A stretch of DNA of 64,000 nt, taken from assembly GCA_964019335.1 (NCBI GenBank), contig OZ025661.1:710001-774000 (forward strand), in the 5' to 3' direction. The stretch comes from Diplonema japonicum (lineage: Eukaryota; Euglenozoa; Diplonemea; Diplonemida; Diplonemidae). Below are positions 1 through 10,390 of the stretch, piece by piece; position 1 is the stretch's first letter, and every line of letters begins with the position of its first letter. Position numbers and translations under genes: made by a program. The notes under the pieces were generated by a model that was not told where the DNA came from, ran no database searches, and saw only the letters and a program-made list of their open reading frames with translations.

Positions 1-270
1 CCCCCGACTTGCATCTGCGGCCATTTAAAGGGAAAAAAAATCTAGGGAGCAAGAAAAAAAAGAGGGGACTTTGATGACACCCCCCCCCCCCATACCCTTA
101 CTGGAGTATTGCTGTCTCTCCCTCCCCTCCCTCCCCTCCTTTCACGTTTGCCTTCGTCTTCGTTATTTGCTTCCCTAGAATATTTTTTTTTCCGTAAAGG
201 CTGTTTGTGTCAAGGATAGTTTTTTTTTTTTTTCCTTCTTCTTTTTTCGTTTTTCCCTATCCGTACTTCT

Positions 271-302
<32 letters not shown>

Positions 303-415
303 GCTTCCAAATAAAATGATACACTTGACGAATGAGAAGAGATGGAATTGGAAAAGAAGAAGAGAAAAGAGAAAAAAAAAAAGAAAAAAAAAAACGAGAT
401 GTGTGTAGGCAAGAG

Positions 416-459
<44 letters not shown>

Positions 460-2071
460 ACTAGAGAAGCGTATGAGGTGTTTTTATATTTTTTTATTCA
501 AATTGTTGTGATTTCCAACAAGAAAAAAAAAAGAAAAAAAAAAACGAGGAAAAAAAAACAGAAGCGAGAGAGGGGAAAAAAAAAAAAGAAAGAACACAAA
601 ACGTTGTTTGAATGACCTTGGGAATTAGAAAGAAAGAAAAAAAAAGAAGAAGAAGAGAAAAGGTGTATGAGCTACGTGCCACCCGCTGGCTATTGAGAGC
701 CAAAGAAAAGAAGAAGAAAAAAAAAATGAAATGAAAACCCAAAGGAAGAACATGGTCCAGTAAGAAAAAAAAAATCTTTTTTCCATGCCTTTTAGGCAGC
801 AGTTTTTTCTTCTTCTTTTTTTTTTTTTTTTTACAATATCCCCCCCTCATCTCTTCCCTCAGGGGGGAAAAAGTTTTTTTTTTTAATCTCTCTGTCCCCA
901 GTTTCCCGTTTCTTGGCTGCGACAGTGCTCTTTCTTCTTGCGCGCCACTTTGGGGAATTTTCACCCCCTCTTCCTCCTCCCCTCACTCTAGATATTGTAA
1001 TTCTATTTTTTTTGTGAAAAGTGGCCCTTCTTTTTTTTTTTTTTTCTTCGTTGAAATGTCACACCACAGAGGGGGATAGGATGTTTTTTTCTTGCCCCCC
1101 CCCTGAGGTTTTGTCTTGTGATTTTTTTTTTTAGAAGAAAAAAAAAAAAAAAAAAAAAAAACAGAAGTAGGAAGAAGAAAAAAAGGAGCTGATAGAGAAA
1201 AAAAAAAGAGGAAACCAAAAAAGGGGGGAAATGATATTGCATCCGATTTTTTTTTCCTTCCCTTTTTCCTTCCTTTTGATGTCTTGAGTGTTTGGAGAAA
1301 GGATACAAAGGAATGCTAAAGGGAAGAAAAAAAAAGAGAGAACCTTGAAGAATATAAATAAATATGGATTAGAATACCTTATTTCACCCCCTCCCCTTTC
1401 CCCCTTTTTTTTCTCCTTTTCTTTCTTCTTTTCCTCATGTCTAGAAGGGAAAAAACCAAAAGAGAAACCAAAAGAAGAAAAAAAAAAGCAAAAGCTTTGT
1501 CCCCAGTACAACCTCCCCCCTTCCCGTTATTCTTTTTTTCCCCCTTTAATATTTATCAACACCCTCCCCTCCTTTGTCCGTCTTATTTTACCCCCCACTC
1601 TTTTTTTAAATCGTTCTTCTCGGGGGGGGGGGACTATTGATTTATGAAAAAAATAAAGTGGACTTTATTTCCCGCGGCTGATAATCTGTCCCGAGGGGGA
1701 AAGAGTAATTTTATTTATTTTCTGGTTTCCGATGGCACTCCCAGACCCCCACCCCAAAGTCAGGATTGTCCAGGATTTGACATACATCAAGACAGGGGGT
1801 TGCTTGCACTGCTCGTCCACGCCTTCAGCATAGCAGTCATCCTGGGCCAGTCTTGCAATTTCATGGCATGGTTCAGGCGGCTATAAAGGGACCAGAGGCT
1901 CGACGGCTTCTTAGCCCTCCTTTGTACAGGGCATCGAACTGCGTTATCATGTCGGCCACCCTGGGCTTTCTGGTGGCTGAACCTGAGTTCTCGTCCACCC
2001 AAACAGCTCCCTATATAAAAGGGCTGCGAGCAATGTTCTTACCCCCATCGAGGAAAAAAAAAAAAAAAAAA
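1..2071. other. Low-complexity intergenic region
   Basis: Almost entirely runs of A, T and C, with long polypyrimidine stretches on the + strand. Open frames here are Lys/Phe homopolymer artefacts. From about 1650 to 2071 the composition becomes balanced and open frames exist on both strands, but none resembles a family I know. I see no RNA gene. Confidence 0.7.
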
Positions 2072-4891
2072 ATGAAACTGATAACCCTGCTATTATTAAC
2101 ATGGCCTGCCATATCAGCACACACAGAATCCAAAGCCAGTGAAGAGAGAGAGAAGGCAGGGGCCGCACTCGAACCGGCGCGGTACATCGCCAAGCTGAAA
2201 AAACAACCCCGGGACCGGACCAGAACCGACAGGGAAAGCGTCGCCGACATCACAATGGGGACGGGCGAGTACGTAAAAACAGGCAGCGGGCGGGGCTACG
2301 TGGTCTTCACAGCACATCGAACCCAAAAGCTCAACAAAACAGGGACAGAGTACGTCGTTGAAGACAGCCAACAGACCCGAAGAAAACCATTAAGCGGGGT
2401 TTCATCCCCCGCGGGCTCCTTAGATGTCGTGGCAACACTCGACATAAAAAAAGTTTTTTGGTCGGAAGGGGTGAGGGGTCAAGGGGTTAAAACAGCCATT
2501 TTCGACACCGGCATCGCACAATCACACCCGCACTTCGCCAACGCAAAAATTAAAACCTGTTCGGATTTCACAAATTCCGGGTCATGTGAAGACGGTTTCG
2601 GGCACGGATCCTTCGTCGCAGGGTTGATCGCCGCCCAGACAGAGTGTATAGGAATGGCCCCGGACAGTGAAATGCATATTTTTAAAGTTTTCACCGACAA
2701 GCAACTCTCATTCACGTCATGGTTCCTCGAGGCCTTCAACCAAGCTATAGATCAGGAAATCGACGTCATAAATTTCTCAATAGGCGGACCCGACTACATG
2801 GACCGCCCCTTTGTGGACAAGGTACGCGAGGCCTCCGCCAACGGGATAACAATCGTGTCGGCGATCGGTAACGACGGCCCGTTGTACGGAACGCTCAACA
2901 ACCCAGCAGATCAGTTGGATGTGATAGGAGTCGGTGGCATTACACACTACCGTCGACTTGCATCGTTCTCCTCAAGAGGAATGACCACCTGGGAGCTTCC
3001 GCAGGGTTACGGACGGATAAAACCCGACGTAGTCACCCACAGTGAAACAGTCCGATCCACAAGCCACAAGGGTGGCTGCAAGTCCCTCTCCGGTACATCA
3101 GTCGCAAGCCCCATTGTTACCGGAATTGTGACTGAACTCATCGGCCTCGCGAGGTCGTTGAACATCGAACCCAACCCCGCGTACCTTAAGCAGATTTTAA
3201 CATCGACAAGTAGGAAGATTGCCGACACAACCGTGTACGCCCAGGGGTCCGGAATGGTGTCTGTTGCAGAGGCCGCGGAGGCCGTTCGTTCAAAGCAGGC
3301 TATGGCGCCTTCTTTCATCCCGCATTCGTTAATCTTACATGATTGTCATTTGTTCTGGCCGCACTGCCACCATCCTCTTTATCACACGTCTTCACCTGTA
3401 GTGGTGAACCTCACCGTGGCGAACCCCGTGTCGGTTCAAAGCCGGATCATGTCAACAGTGTGGCTGCCGTCGAAGGGGCCGAAAGGTCTTTTAACAGTGG
3501 GAACCGAATACTCCGACGTGGTGTGGCCGTGGAGCGGGTGGCTTTCGGTGTCGTTGAGCGTGGGGCAAGCAACAAACTTCACAGGAATCGTGGAGGGCGA
3601 GGTTCAGGCAACCCTCGAAGCAAAGGGGTTGATGTACACGTTTTCACTCTTCGTCAGCGTGAAGGTTATTGCAAGACCACCGAGACACAGAAGAATCTTG
3701 TGGGACGTGTTCCACAACATGCAGTACCCGCCAGCGTACGTCGCACGAGACGACCTACAAGTTACATCTGATGTGTTGGACTGGAACGGAGACCACCCCC
3801 ACACGAATTTCCGAGAAGCGTTTAACAACCTGGTTCTGAACGGCTGGCACGTCGATCTTCTTACCGATAGCTTCACAATGTTTGAAGCGAAGAATTACGT
3901 GTGTTTGCTTTTAATCGACACGGAGGAGGAGTTTTCCCAGGAGGAGAAGATTAAGCTGCAACATGATGTGTCTCACAACGGCCTCGCTTTGCTTGTCTTC
4001 GCGGAGTGGTACAACACAGACTTAATGAAAAACGCTCGTTTTGTAGACGATAACACGCAAGAAATGTGGACCCCGGTTGTCGGTGGGGGGAACCTCCCTG
4101 CTCTGAACGAGCTTTTAGAACCATTTTCCGCCGCGTTCTCGTCAAGCGTGTTTCAAGGCGCTGCGAAGATTTCTGACAGCATGACGTTTCGTTACGCCTC
4201 AGGGACGTCTATTGCGAAGTTCCCAAAGAATGGGATGCTGTTTCACACGAGCGCACCGTTGACGGATCTCACCGACCCTGCCAAGCAACCTAGAAAACGG
4301 TCCAGACAGAATTCCAAAAACAATTTCAAACAAAGTCCTCAGAAGGACGCGGTTCCTGTGTTGGGGATAACCGGTTGGAATTCAGGCGTGAAGCTTGCTT
4401 TGTTCGGTGATTCAGGGTGTCTTGACTCCGCGCATTCTGGACAACAATACTGTTTTCATCTATTACAGTCGCTTGTGAAGTGGGCGGGGACAGGGAGGAT
4501 CGACGCGGGGCTGCTCGCATCACGGACGAGGCGAAATCTTTCATCACAGTGGGATGATGCGTCTGTTGCCCTCCCGAGCCGTATCGGACCGGCCTTGTTG
4601 GAGTCGCATTCTCTTCACGGCCCGAACGACAGACGAGACGCCTCGCACCGTCCGAAGGTCATCGCCGGCATCAAACCCATCCTTAACCATGCTGTTACAG
4701 TTTCCAATGCTACACGAATCCCGCCTGCGCCGATTAGATCACCCGTTTTCCTGGGCGAGGTTGTGACCGTGCCGCCCTCCCGCGACTTTTATACGCACTA
4801 TGTGGCCGTCGCGCTCCCCGTGGCAGGCCTCACCGCTGTTTTGATGCTTTGGAAGTTTGGCAGACGGAGGAGGCCCGCCAGACGACTTTAA
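2072..4891 (+). CDS. MBTPS1: Site-1-protease-like subtilase (S1P/MBTPS1 family)
   Basis: Membrane-anchored serine protease of 939 residues. Animal S1P acts in the Golgi, cleaving SREBP- and ATF6-type membrane proteins; substrates here are unknown. The subtilase triad is complete: Asp145 in DTGI, His178 in GHGSFVAG, Ser343 in SGTSVASP, with oxyanion Asn267 in GNDGP. The stretch around GTLNNPADQ and FSSRGMTTWELP is specific to S1P rather than bacterial subtilisins, and the C-terminal region keeps the S1P-type HPHTNFRE and WYNTDLM motifs. It begins with a signal peptide (MKLITLLLLTW) and ends with one transmembrane helix and an Arg-rich tail. The frame stays open to about 1868, but that part is not protein-like, so I chose the ATG directly after a run of A. 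Human S1P is slightly longer (about 1050 residues). Confidence 0.93.
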   Translation: MKLITLLLLTWPAISAHTESKASEEREKAGAALEPARYIAKLKKQPRDRTRTDRESVADITMGTGEYVKTGSGRGYVVFTAHRTQKLNKTGTEYVVEDSQQTRRKPLSGVSSPAGSLDVVATLDIKKVFWSEGVRGQGVKTAIFDTGIAQSHPHFANAKIKTCSDFTNSGSCEDGFGHGSFVAGLIAAQTECIGMAPDSEMHIFKVFTDKQLSFTSWFLEAFNQAIDQEIDVINFSIGGPDYMDRPFVDKVREASANGITIVSAIGNDGPLYGTLNNPADQLDVIGVGGITHYRRLASFSSRGMTTWELPQGYGRIKPDVVTHSETVRSTSHKGGCKSLSGTSVASPIVTGIVTELIGLARSLNIEPNPAYLKQILTSTSRKIADTTVYAQGSGMVSVAEAAEAVRSKQAMAPSFIPHSLILHDCHLFWPHCHHPLYHTSSPVVVNLTVANPVSVQSRIMSTVWLPSKGPKGLLTVGTEYSDVVWPWSGWLSVSLSVGQATNFTGIVEGEVQATLEAKGLMYTFSLFVSVKVIARPPRHRRILWDVFHNMQYPPAYVARDDLQVTSDVLDWNGDHPHTNFREAFNNLVLNGWHVDLLTDSFTMFEAKNYVCLLLIDTEEEFSQEEKIKLQHDVSHNGLALLVFAEWYNTDLMKNARFVDDNTQEMWTPVVGGGNLPALNELLEPFSAAFSSSVFQGAAKISDSMTFRYASGTSIAKFPKNGMLFHTSAPLTDLTDPAKQPRKRSRQNSKNNFKQSPQKDAVPVLGITGWNSGVKLALFGDSGCLDSAHSGQQYCFHLLQSLVKWAGTGRIDAGLLASRTRRNLSSQWDDASVALPSRIGPALLESHSLHGPNDRRDASHRPKVIAGIKPILNHAVTVSNATRIPPAPIRSPVFLGEVVTVPPSRDFYTHYVAVALPVAGLTAVLMLWKFGRRRRPARRL

Positions 4892-5027
4892 ACCTTTTTA
4901 AAAAAAGAAGAGAGAGAAAAAAAAGATACACTTATATATTTTTTTTTTCAAGATAAAATTTTTATTCTCACGAGGAGGGAAAATAAATAAATGAATAAAT
5001 CTCAGTCCCCCCCTCCCCCCCTTGTTT

Positions 5028-5858
5028 ATGACATTACACGATGCGAGTATACATGTTTTCTCCGGTTTTTGCAGCAGCGTAGTTTCGAGGACGATGACAG
5101 CGCCGGTTGAGCGGATTAAAATGGAACTACAGTGCGCGACGGGTGCGGGGAGGGAGGGGGTCTACTCGGTGGCGAAGCGCGTGCAAGCGAGCACCGGTGT
5201 AAAAGGTTTTTTCCAGGGCAACCTTGTCAACTGCGTGAAGGTCGGCCCGCAAGGAGCGCTATGGTTCGCCGCCACAGAAATGCTGAAGGAAAAGCTCCCC
5301 GGCCCTCAAGGAGAGATGAAGTCGTTCTGGGCAGGCAGCCTTGCCGGCGTACTCGCCCAATCAGTAGTTTTCCCCTTAGAACCCGTCAAGTCCAGGCTTA
5401 CCCTAGCCACGGGAACCTACAAAGGAATGTCAGATTGTCTAGCTCAACTAATTCGCCAGCATGGGCTGAAAGGGGTATATAAAGGATGGGTTCCAGCCAT
5501 GGCCGGGGTTATCCCTTACGCTGGTATAGATAGATGTGCTTATGACCGCTTTCTCAAGCACGCGCCTCCCTCCAACTACACTCCTTTGCTTTGTGGTTTC
5601 ATCTCTTCTTCCATTGCGTGTACAGTTGCGTATCCTCTTGCTCTGATACGGACTCGTTTGCAGGTTCAGGGGATGGCCTCTAACAGGCCTCATATTTACA
5701 AGGGGTCCTGGCATTGCTTCACCACGATACACCGCTCGGAGGGGGTGACAGGTTTGTGGAAAGGGTTGCTCCCTTCTCTTGCGAAGTCTGCGCCTGCGTC
5801 CGCTGTTAGCTACTGTATTTATGAGTGGACAAAGAGAAATCTGGCAGCTGTTTGGTGA
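5028..5858 (+). CDS. Mitochondrial carrier, ATP-Mg/phosphate-carrier-like (SLC25)
   Basis: Inner-membrane transporter of 276 residues made of three repeats of about 100 residues. The carrier signatures are PVERIK at 26-31, PLEPVK at 116-121 and PLALIR at 203-208. The third, with Ala where Asp/Glu is usual, together with IPYAGID in repeat two and a small-residue-rich helix before it, matches the SCaMC (SLC25A24-type) ATP-Mg/Pi carriers known to me. The calcium-binding EF-hand extension of animal SCaMCs is absent, so this is the short form. The first ATG of the frame fits the usual carrier N-terminus. Substrate assignment is an inference; a CoA or adenine nucleotide carrier is possible. It follows the protease gene by 136 bases on the same strand. 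Confidence 0.85.
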   Translation: MTLHDASIHVFSGFCSSVVSRTMTAPVERIKMELQCATGAGREGVYSVAKRVQASTGVKGFFQGNLVNCVKVGPQGALWFAATEMLKEKLPGPQGEMKSFWAGSLAGVLAQSVVFPLEPVKSRLTLATGTYKGMSDCLAQLIRQHGLKGVYKGWVPAMAGVIPYAGIDRCAYDRFLKHAPPSNYTPLLCGFISSSIACTVAYPLALIRTRLQVQGMASNRPHIYKGSWHCFTTIHRSEGVTGLWKGLLPSLAKSAPASAVSYCIYEWTKRNLAAVW

Positions 5859-6230
5859 TATAAAAAAAAAAAAGGAGGGAGGGTACTTTTCTTTTTTTTT
5901 TTCCCTCGAATGAAACAGACATTTTTTTTATTTGTTAGATTCCCCTCCCCCCCCCCCCCCCCTTCCCGCCAGAGCTCCTGAGAACGGGGGCAATGACATT
6001 CCTTTTTGTTTTTGTTTTTTTTTTTGTTTTTTTTTACTCGTTTCTCCGTCACGGGTTTGTTCTTTTTTCTTTTCTCTTTTTTTTTTTCTCTCTTCTTTTA
6101 TAGATAGTTCTTCCTTATTATTTTTTTTTTGTTTTGTGTGATTCTTCCCCCACCCCCCTTCGATAGAACCCCGTACCATCATTTCCTGAATTTCTTTTTT
6201 ATATTCCCCCCCTTTCCCCCCGAGACCCGC

Positions 6231-6259
<29 letters not shown>

Positions 6260-6263
<4 letters not shown>

Positions 6264-6278
6264 ACTCATTTTTCACAG
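6260..6278 (+). promoter_or_regulatory. Candidate trans-splice acceptor for RPSA
   Basis: A pyrimidine-rich stretch ending in TTTTTCACAG lies 49 bases before the RPSA start codon. No in-frame upstream exon is visible, so the AG could be a spliced-leader acceptor. It could equally be an ordinary acceptor of an intron in the 5' untranslated region. Confidence 0.35.
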
Positions 6279-6327
6279 AAAACCCCCTTTGGGATCTATC
6301 ACCTTAAACCTTTAAAAAAAAATCACA

Positions 6328-7074
6328 ATGTCTGGTTCCGTCGCCGCCCTTAAGCCTACTGAGAAGGATATCCAGCAGCTTCTCGCATGCAAGACCCAGA
6401 TGGGTACCAAGAACCTGTCCGCCGACATGGAGAGGTACGTGTCTGCAAGGAGGAAGGACGGGATCCACATCCTGAACCTTCACATGACGTGGCAGAAGCT
6501 TATGCTCGCGGCAAGGATGATCGTGACTATTGAGAACCCTGCTGACGTGGTTGTGATCAGCGCAAGGCCCTTCGGGCAGAGGGCCGTCCTCAAGTACGCA
6601 CAGAACACCGGCGCCACCGCCATGGCCGGCAGGTTCTGCCCCGGGTCCTTCACCAACCAGAAGCAGGAGAAGTTCACCCAGCCGAGGCTTATCATTGTTA
6701 CCGACCCCCGTACTGACTTCCAGGCCATCAGGGAGTCTGCCTACGTCAACGTGCCTATCATCGCTTTCTGCGACACCGACTCCCCCCTCACCCACGTCGA
6801 TCTCGCGATCCCCTGCAACAACCGTGGCCGTCTCTCCATCGGTATGCTTTACTGGATGCTCTCCAGGGAGGTCCTCAGGATGAGGTCTGTGATCTCCCGT
6901 GCCGTGGAGTGGGATGTCAAGGTTGACCTGTTCTTCTACCGCGACCCTGAGGAGGTCCTCAAGAAGGAGCAGGAGGACGCCGCACCTGCCGTCGAGGCCC
7001 CCAAGACCGTCGCCGCGGAGTTCGACGAGACAGCCAACTGGGGTGACGACGGTGGCGCCGACTGGGCCAGCTAA
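6328..7074 (+). CDS. RPSA: 40S ribosomal protein uS2 (RPSA/p40)
   Basis: Small-subunit ribosomal protein of 248 residues, needed for 40S assembly and located at the subunit head-platform junction. The eukaryotic uS2 core is continuous: [41 protein letters not shown], the [10 protein letters not shown] strand, [12 protein letters not shown], and the REVLRMR helix. The C-terminal tail is acidic with repeated Trp (ANWGDD, ADWAS), as in other eukaryotic RPSA. Intronless. Codon use is biased to G/C-ending codons, consistent with high expression. The ATG at 6328 is the only sensible start. Confidence 0.97.
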   Translation: MSGSVAALKPTEKDIQQLLACKTQMGTKNLSADMERYVSARRKDGIHILNLHMTWQKLMLAARMIVTIENPADVVVISARPFGQRAVLKYAQNTGATAMAGRFCPGSFTNQKQEKFTQPRLIIVTDPRTDFQAIRESAYVNVPIIAFCDTDSPLTHVDLAIPCNNRGRLSIGMLYWMLSREVLRMRSVISRAVEWDVKVDLFFYRDPEEVLKKEQEDAAPAVEAPKTVAAEFDETANWGDDGGADWAS

Positions 7075-7243
7075 GCATGAAAGCACCATCAAATTAAAAA
7101 AAAAAAAAAAAAAAAAGACGAACATCATTTTCATTTTTTTTTTTTACGAGCCAAAAAAAAGATTTTTTTTTATTTCCCGCAAAAAAAAAAAAAAAAAAAA
7201 AATCCGTGTAGGTGGGAGGGGAGCGGGAGAGAGGGGGGTGTGA

Positions 7244-8035
7244 ATGATGGTCGATCGCTTCAAGGCCGAGCGGTTGAAGCACCTTCTCGAATCTGAGACG
7301 GCAAAGGTTCGCGAGAGACAGTTGAAGGCCGGAGCTTCCACAGGCATCGACAGCGATTCTTCCGGAGGGCTTCCTTCCCTCCCGAGTGATGGGGAGGATG
7401 AAGACGTTTCAGCACGGCCTCACAGAGTACTGGACGCCACTGCGACACCTACAGGCGGAGGGGCAAGAGGTGGCCAAGAAGACCAAGAAGAAAAAATACA
7501 AGAGCTGCTGCTGGTTCTGCAAGAGGCCAGCAACGAGATTAAGAAAGAACGGCAGCTAAACGAAGCTCTGCGGGACGAGCTGGAGAGGATAAAGGATATC
7601 CACGAAGCAGAGGAGGAAAGAGAAAACGAAAGAGCTCTTCTACAAGAAGAGATTATTCTTCTCAGAGACGAGAACAACAAACTGAAACAATCCATAGAGC
7701 CTTACAAGAAGAAAGTCTGTGAACTCTCTCTCACCTCCGCCCTTGCCTTAGAGCAGCTTGCGATGGGCCGTGCTAAGCTTGCCATGGCGATGGGCCCCTT
7801 CCCTCCTTCCCCTATGCCCGGCTTGGCTACTGCGTCGCCTCCTCCTGTTGCGCCTGTCCCAGTGGTGAAACCCACAGTGACAGTCAACACAAGACGAGCT
7901 GCAAGCCAGTCAAAACGGGGTAGCACCCGGCCTCGATCCGTGTCGCCGTCGTCTCCGCATGACAAGCAACAGCGGCAGGACCAGATGATGGATAGGATGA
8001 GGCGTGCATTTGCGCCGCCACCGAAGTATGGGAGA

Positions 8036-8067
<32 letters not shown>

Positions 8068-8410
8068 CCATGGGTCTTTTGGTCAGCTCCATGGTGCAAG
8101 AGCTGCGAAGGGTCATGCGGGAGCGTGGGACAGAACTTCCGTTGGAGAGGAAGGTATATTTTGGAGTTTTTTTTTTTTTTTATTTGAAAAAAAAAAAAAT
8201 AAAAAAAATAGGGAGACTGTCTTTATATGTTGGGCAACAAAAAGGTCAACCTCGCAGTAAGCGGGGGTAAACTGGTGTGTATCTTTTTTTTTTTTTTTTT
8301 GTTCCCTAAAAGAAGAAAAAAATAAAATACAGGTCGTTAAATCTGGAGGGGGACACCATGACTTCTTGACATTCCTAGAAAAATACATGCACAACAAGGG
8401 CAGGAAGTGA
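7244..8410 (+). CDS. Spliced coiled-coil protein with C-terminal GAS2-related (GAR-like) domain
   Basis: I read four exons: 7244-8025, 8063-8153, 8212-8274 and 8333-8410. The introns start GTATGG, GTATAT and GTGTGT, end in AG, and are mostly A/T homopolymer. Joined, they give 337 residues; unspliced reading runs into poly-Lys and poly-Phe nonsense. Residues about 85-160 are a charged coiled coil, 185-260 a Pro/Ser/Arg-rich linker, and the last 75 residues, split over exons 2-4, form a compact domain with LYMLGNKKVNL, KLVVKSGGGHHDF and LEKYMHNKGRK. The GG-containing signature resembles the VRVGGGW motif of GAS2-related microtubule-binding domains. A cytoskeletal, perhaps flagellar, role is inference. 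Exon phases agree exactly, which supports the model. Confidence 0.75.
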
Positions 8411-8769
8411 GAAGGGGCGGGTGGGGGGGGGCGGGGAGTAAACAACAAAGAAATGATGTGCTTCTTTTTTTTTTTTCTCCGGGAACCCTTAGATAGAATA
8501 GAGTTTATTCAAAATTTTTATATTATTGTCTGTTTCTTCGACTGTAGATTATTTTTTAATTTTTTTTTTGTAGAGGAAAGAAGGGAGAAAAAAAAAAAAG
8601 AAAAAAGAAAAAAAAAGCCCCCTCCACCCCTTCCCCCTCCATTCCAATACCACAACACCCATTCCCCTTCCCCCCCTTTTTTTCTCCCTCCTAAATAAAA
8701 CTATTAAAAAAAAGGTTGGGGTGGGGGAAAAAAAAAACTTTTTTTTTTTTTTTTTTTTTTCCCCGGTAC
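8411..8769 (+). other. Homopolymer spacer
   Basis: T, A and C runs with a 24-base T tract directly before the next gene. No coding signal. Confidence 0.7.
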
Positions 8770-10266
8770 ATGCAACAGAATAATAGTAATACTGATGAAC
8801 AATTCCTATTCTCGATTTCGGAGGAACTTCGCGCGAGGAGGAAGGAGCTGGAGTTGAGGGAGCGCGAGATCAGCGACATGGAGACCAAAACAGGCCACTC
8901 GCGGGTCGGGCTGCGCACCGGCGACAGGGTGAAGACCCGCCGACACATCACATTCAAATCCGGGAAAGTCTCCCCTTTAGGCTCAGTCGGTGTGGTGACA
9001 AAAATCCCAGGCGACCTCCCTGGAAGCATCGCGGAGGTAAAAATCCTCGAAACCGGGCTCTGCTTCGATGCAAGCGACAGAGACGTCGAACCGTTAGTTG
9101 GACAAAACACGCTCCCCGCAATATCACAGGGATACATAACGGAAGAGGAAAATGGTGTGTTACGCGCGCAAGTCGAAGATCTCGCCAGGGAGAACGACAT
9201 CCTCCGCGAGCACTTCAAAAAAGTTCAACTAGAAGGCGAGGAACGACAGAGGAGAAAACCCTCGGGGGAAAAAATCGACGCCGTTCCACCGCCTTCTCAA
9301 ACATTTTGCTGCGACGACCCCGACTCTAAATACTGTAAAAAAACCGGTCTGAAACACTCCTCATCTACCCACGCACATCGTTCAAAAATTATCCCGGGCT
9401 CCACAAAATCTCTTATAATATCCGTTTCCCACTTCGGCACCCCTGAAAAACTCCGAAATTCAATAGAAACCGGCCTCGCGGTGAAATCGTTCCTGCAACG
9501 CGAGGGTTTTGCAGGATCCTGTGTACACCTCACCGAAGAAGTACCCGTGAAGTCCCCCACAAGGGCGAACATTATCCGATGTCTCAATTGGCTTGTCTCC
9601 GGTGCGAAGCCAGGAGATTGCCTGTACCTTCATTTCATCGGACATTCTCTGTTGCCAGATGATTGTTCGCAGCTGAGGGACGACCAACGGGTTCCGTTTC
9701 AAGGAATCGCGCCTGTCGATGTTCATGAAGAGGGTTACGTCTACGTGGATGAAATGGTGAAAATATTCGAAACCCTTCCAAAGGGTTCTAAGCTGACCGC
9801 TGTTTTCGACACCGAACCATGTGGAATGACGATCCCGTTGCAATATAAATTTCTTGCGAACGGAGGTGAGCTTTTTTCCGAGTCGTGTGTTAGCCTGCCT
9901 GCTACCATTGTTGCTGTGTCGTGCGAGCCTTCTAGACGGTCGCACGCGAACACTCTTACCCCGCCAAGCCGGGGTCCTCAAGAAACGCATAACGGTTCCT
10001 TCACCACCGCCTACATCACCTCCATGGAAATGCAGTATCGACCCACGACGGTCTCCGTCCTGACCGGGATCCGTTCGCTTCTCCACCAATACAAAATACC
10101 GTACTCCCCTGTGGTGGTGTCTTCGACACCTTTCCTCTCCGGCGACATCTTAAAACTCGGAACCCTGACGAAGATAGAGGAGCAACGCAGGCTCCGAAAC
10201 TGGGGCGAACGGCTCTCCCAATCAGGCCCTGCTTCTTACAACCAAGAGCTTTATGACGATATTTGA
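8770..10266 (+). CDS. Metacaspase-like protein with altered catalytic Cys motif
   Basis: 498 residues. An N-terminal coiled coil (15-38) precedes a small SH3/KOW-like beta domain (48-95, GDRVKTRR and GSVGVVTK), a second coiled coil (124-160), and a caspase-fold domain (212 onward). The fold is recognisable from SLIISVSHFG, the PTRANIIRCLNWL helix and PGDCLYLHFIGH, which keeps the catalytic His (292). The usual Cys motif (FDSCHSG in active metacaspases) reads FDTEPCG at 346-352: the catalytic position is Glu and the only nearby Cys is two residues later. This suggests a pseudoprotease or a shifted nucleophile. The frame opens at 8716 without ATG, so I used the first ATG. An AG soon after it (CAACAG) leaves open an upstream exon or a later start. 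Confidence 0.72.
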   Translation: MQQNNSNTDEQFLFSISEELRARRKELELREREISDMETKTGHSRVGLRTGDRVKTRRHITFKSGKVSPLGSVGVVTKIPGDLPGSIAEVKILETGLCFDASDRDVEPLVGQNTLPAISQGYITEEENGVLRAQVEDLARENDILREHFKKVQLEGEERQRRKPSGEKIDAVPPPSQTFCCDDPDSKYCKKTGLKHSSSTHAHRSKIIPGSTKSLIISVSHFGTPEKLRNSIETGLAVKSFLQREGFAGSCVHLTEEVPVKSPTRANIIRCLNWLVSGAKPGDCLYLHFIGHSLLPDDCSQLRDDQRVPFQGIAPVDVHEEGYVYVDEMVKIFETLPKGSKLTAVFDTEPCGMTIPLQYKFLANGGELFSESCVSLPATIVAVSCEPSRRSHANTLTPPSRGPQETHNGSFTTAYITSMEMQYRPTTVSVLTGIRSLLHQYKIPYSPVVVSSTPFLSGDILKLGTLTKIEEQRRLRNWGERLSQSGPASYNQELYDDI

Positions 10267-10390
10267 AAAATGTACCCCCTCCAAACCCTCATTTTTTTTA
10301 TTCCCCCTGTGCAGTTACTTTTTTTTTTTCCTTTTTTTTCTCGTCGACAAAAAAAAAAAAAAAAAAAAAGAGGCGGGGATATATAATATA

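Noticed and set aside
210-1640. Overlapping open frames rich in Phe and Lys
   Set aside because: They are translations of T and A homopolymers. The same applies to many frames elsewhere, for example around 21343-21730 and 33881-34299.
1853-2071. N-terminal extension of the site-1-protease gene
   Set aside because: The frame is open, but the residues are not protein-like, end in poly-Lys from the A run, and would bury the signal peptide that begins at 2072.
3343-3771. Second + strand ORF of 142 residues inside the protease gene
   Set aside because: It is out of frame with a clearly conserved protein and has biased composition only; a shadow frame.
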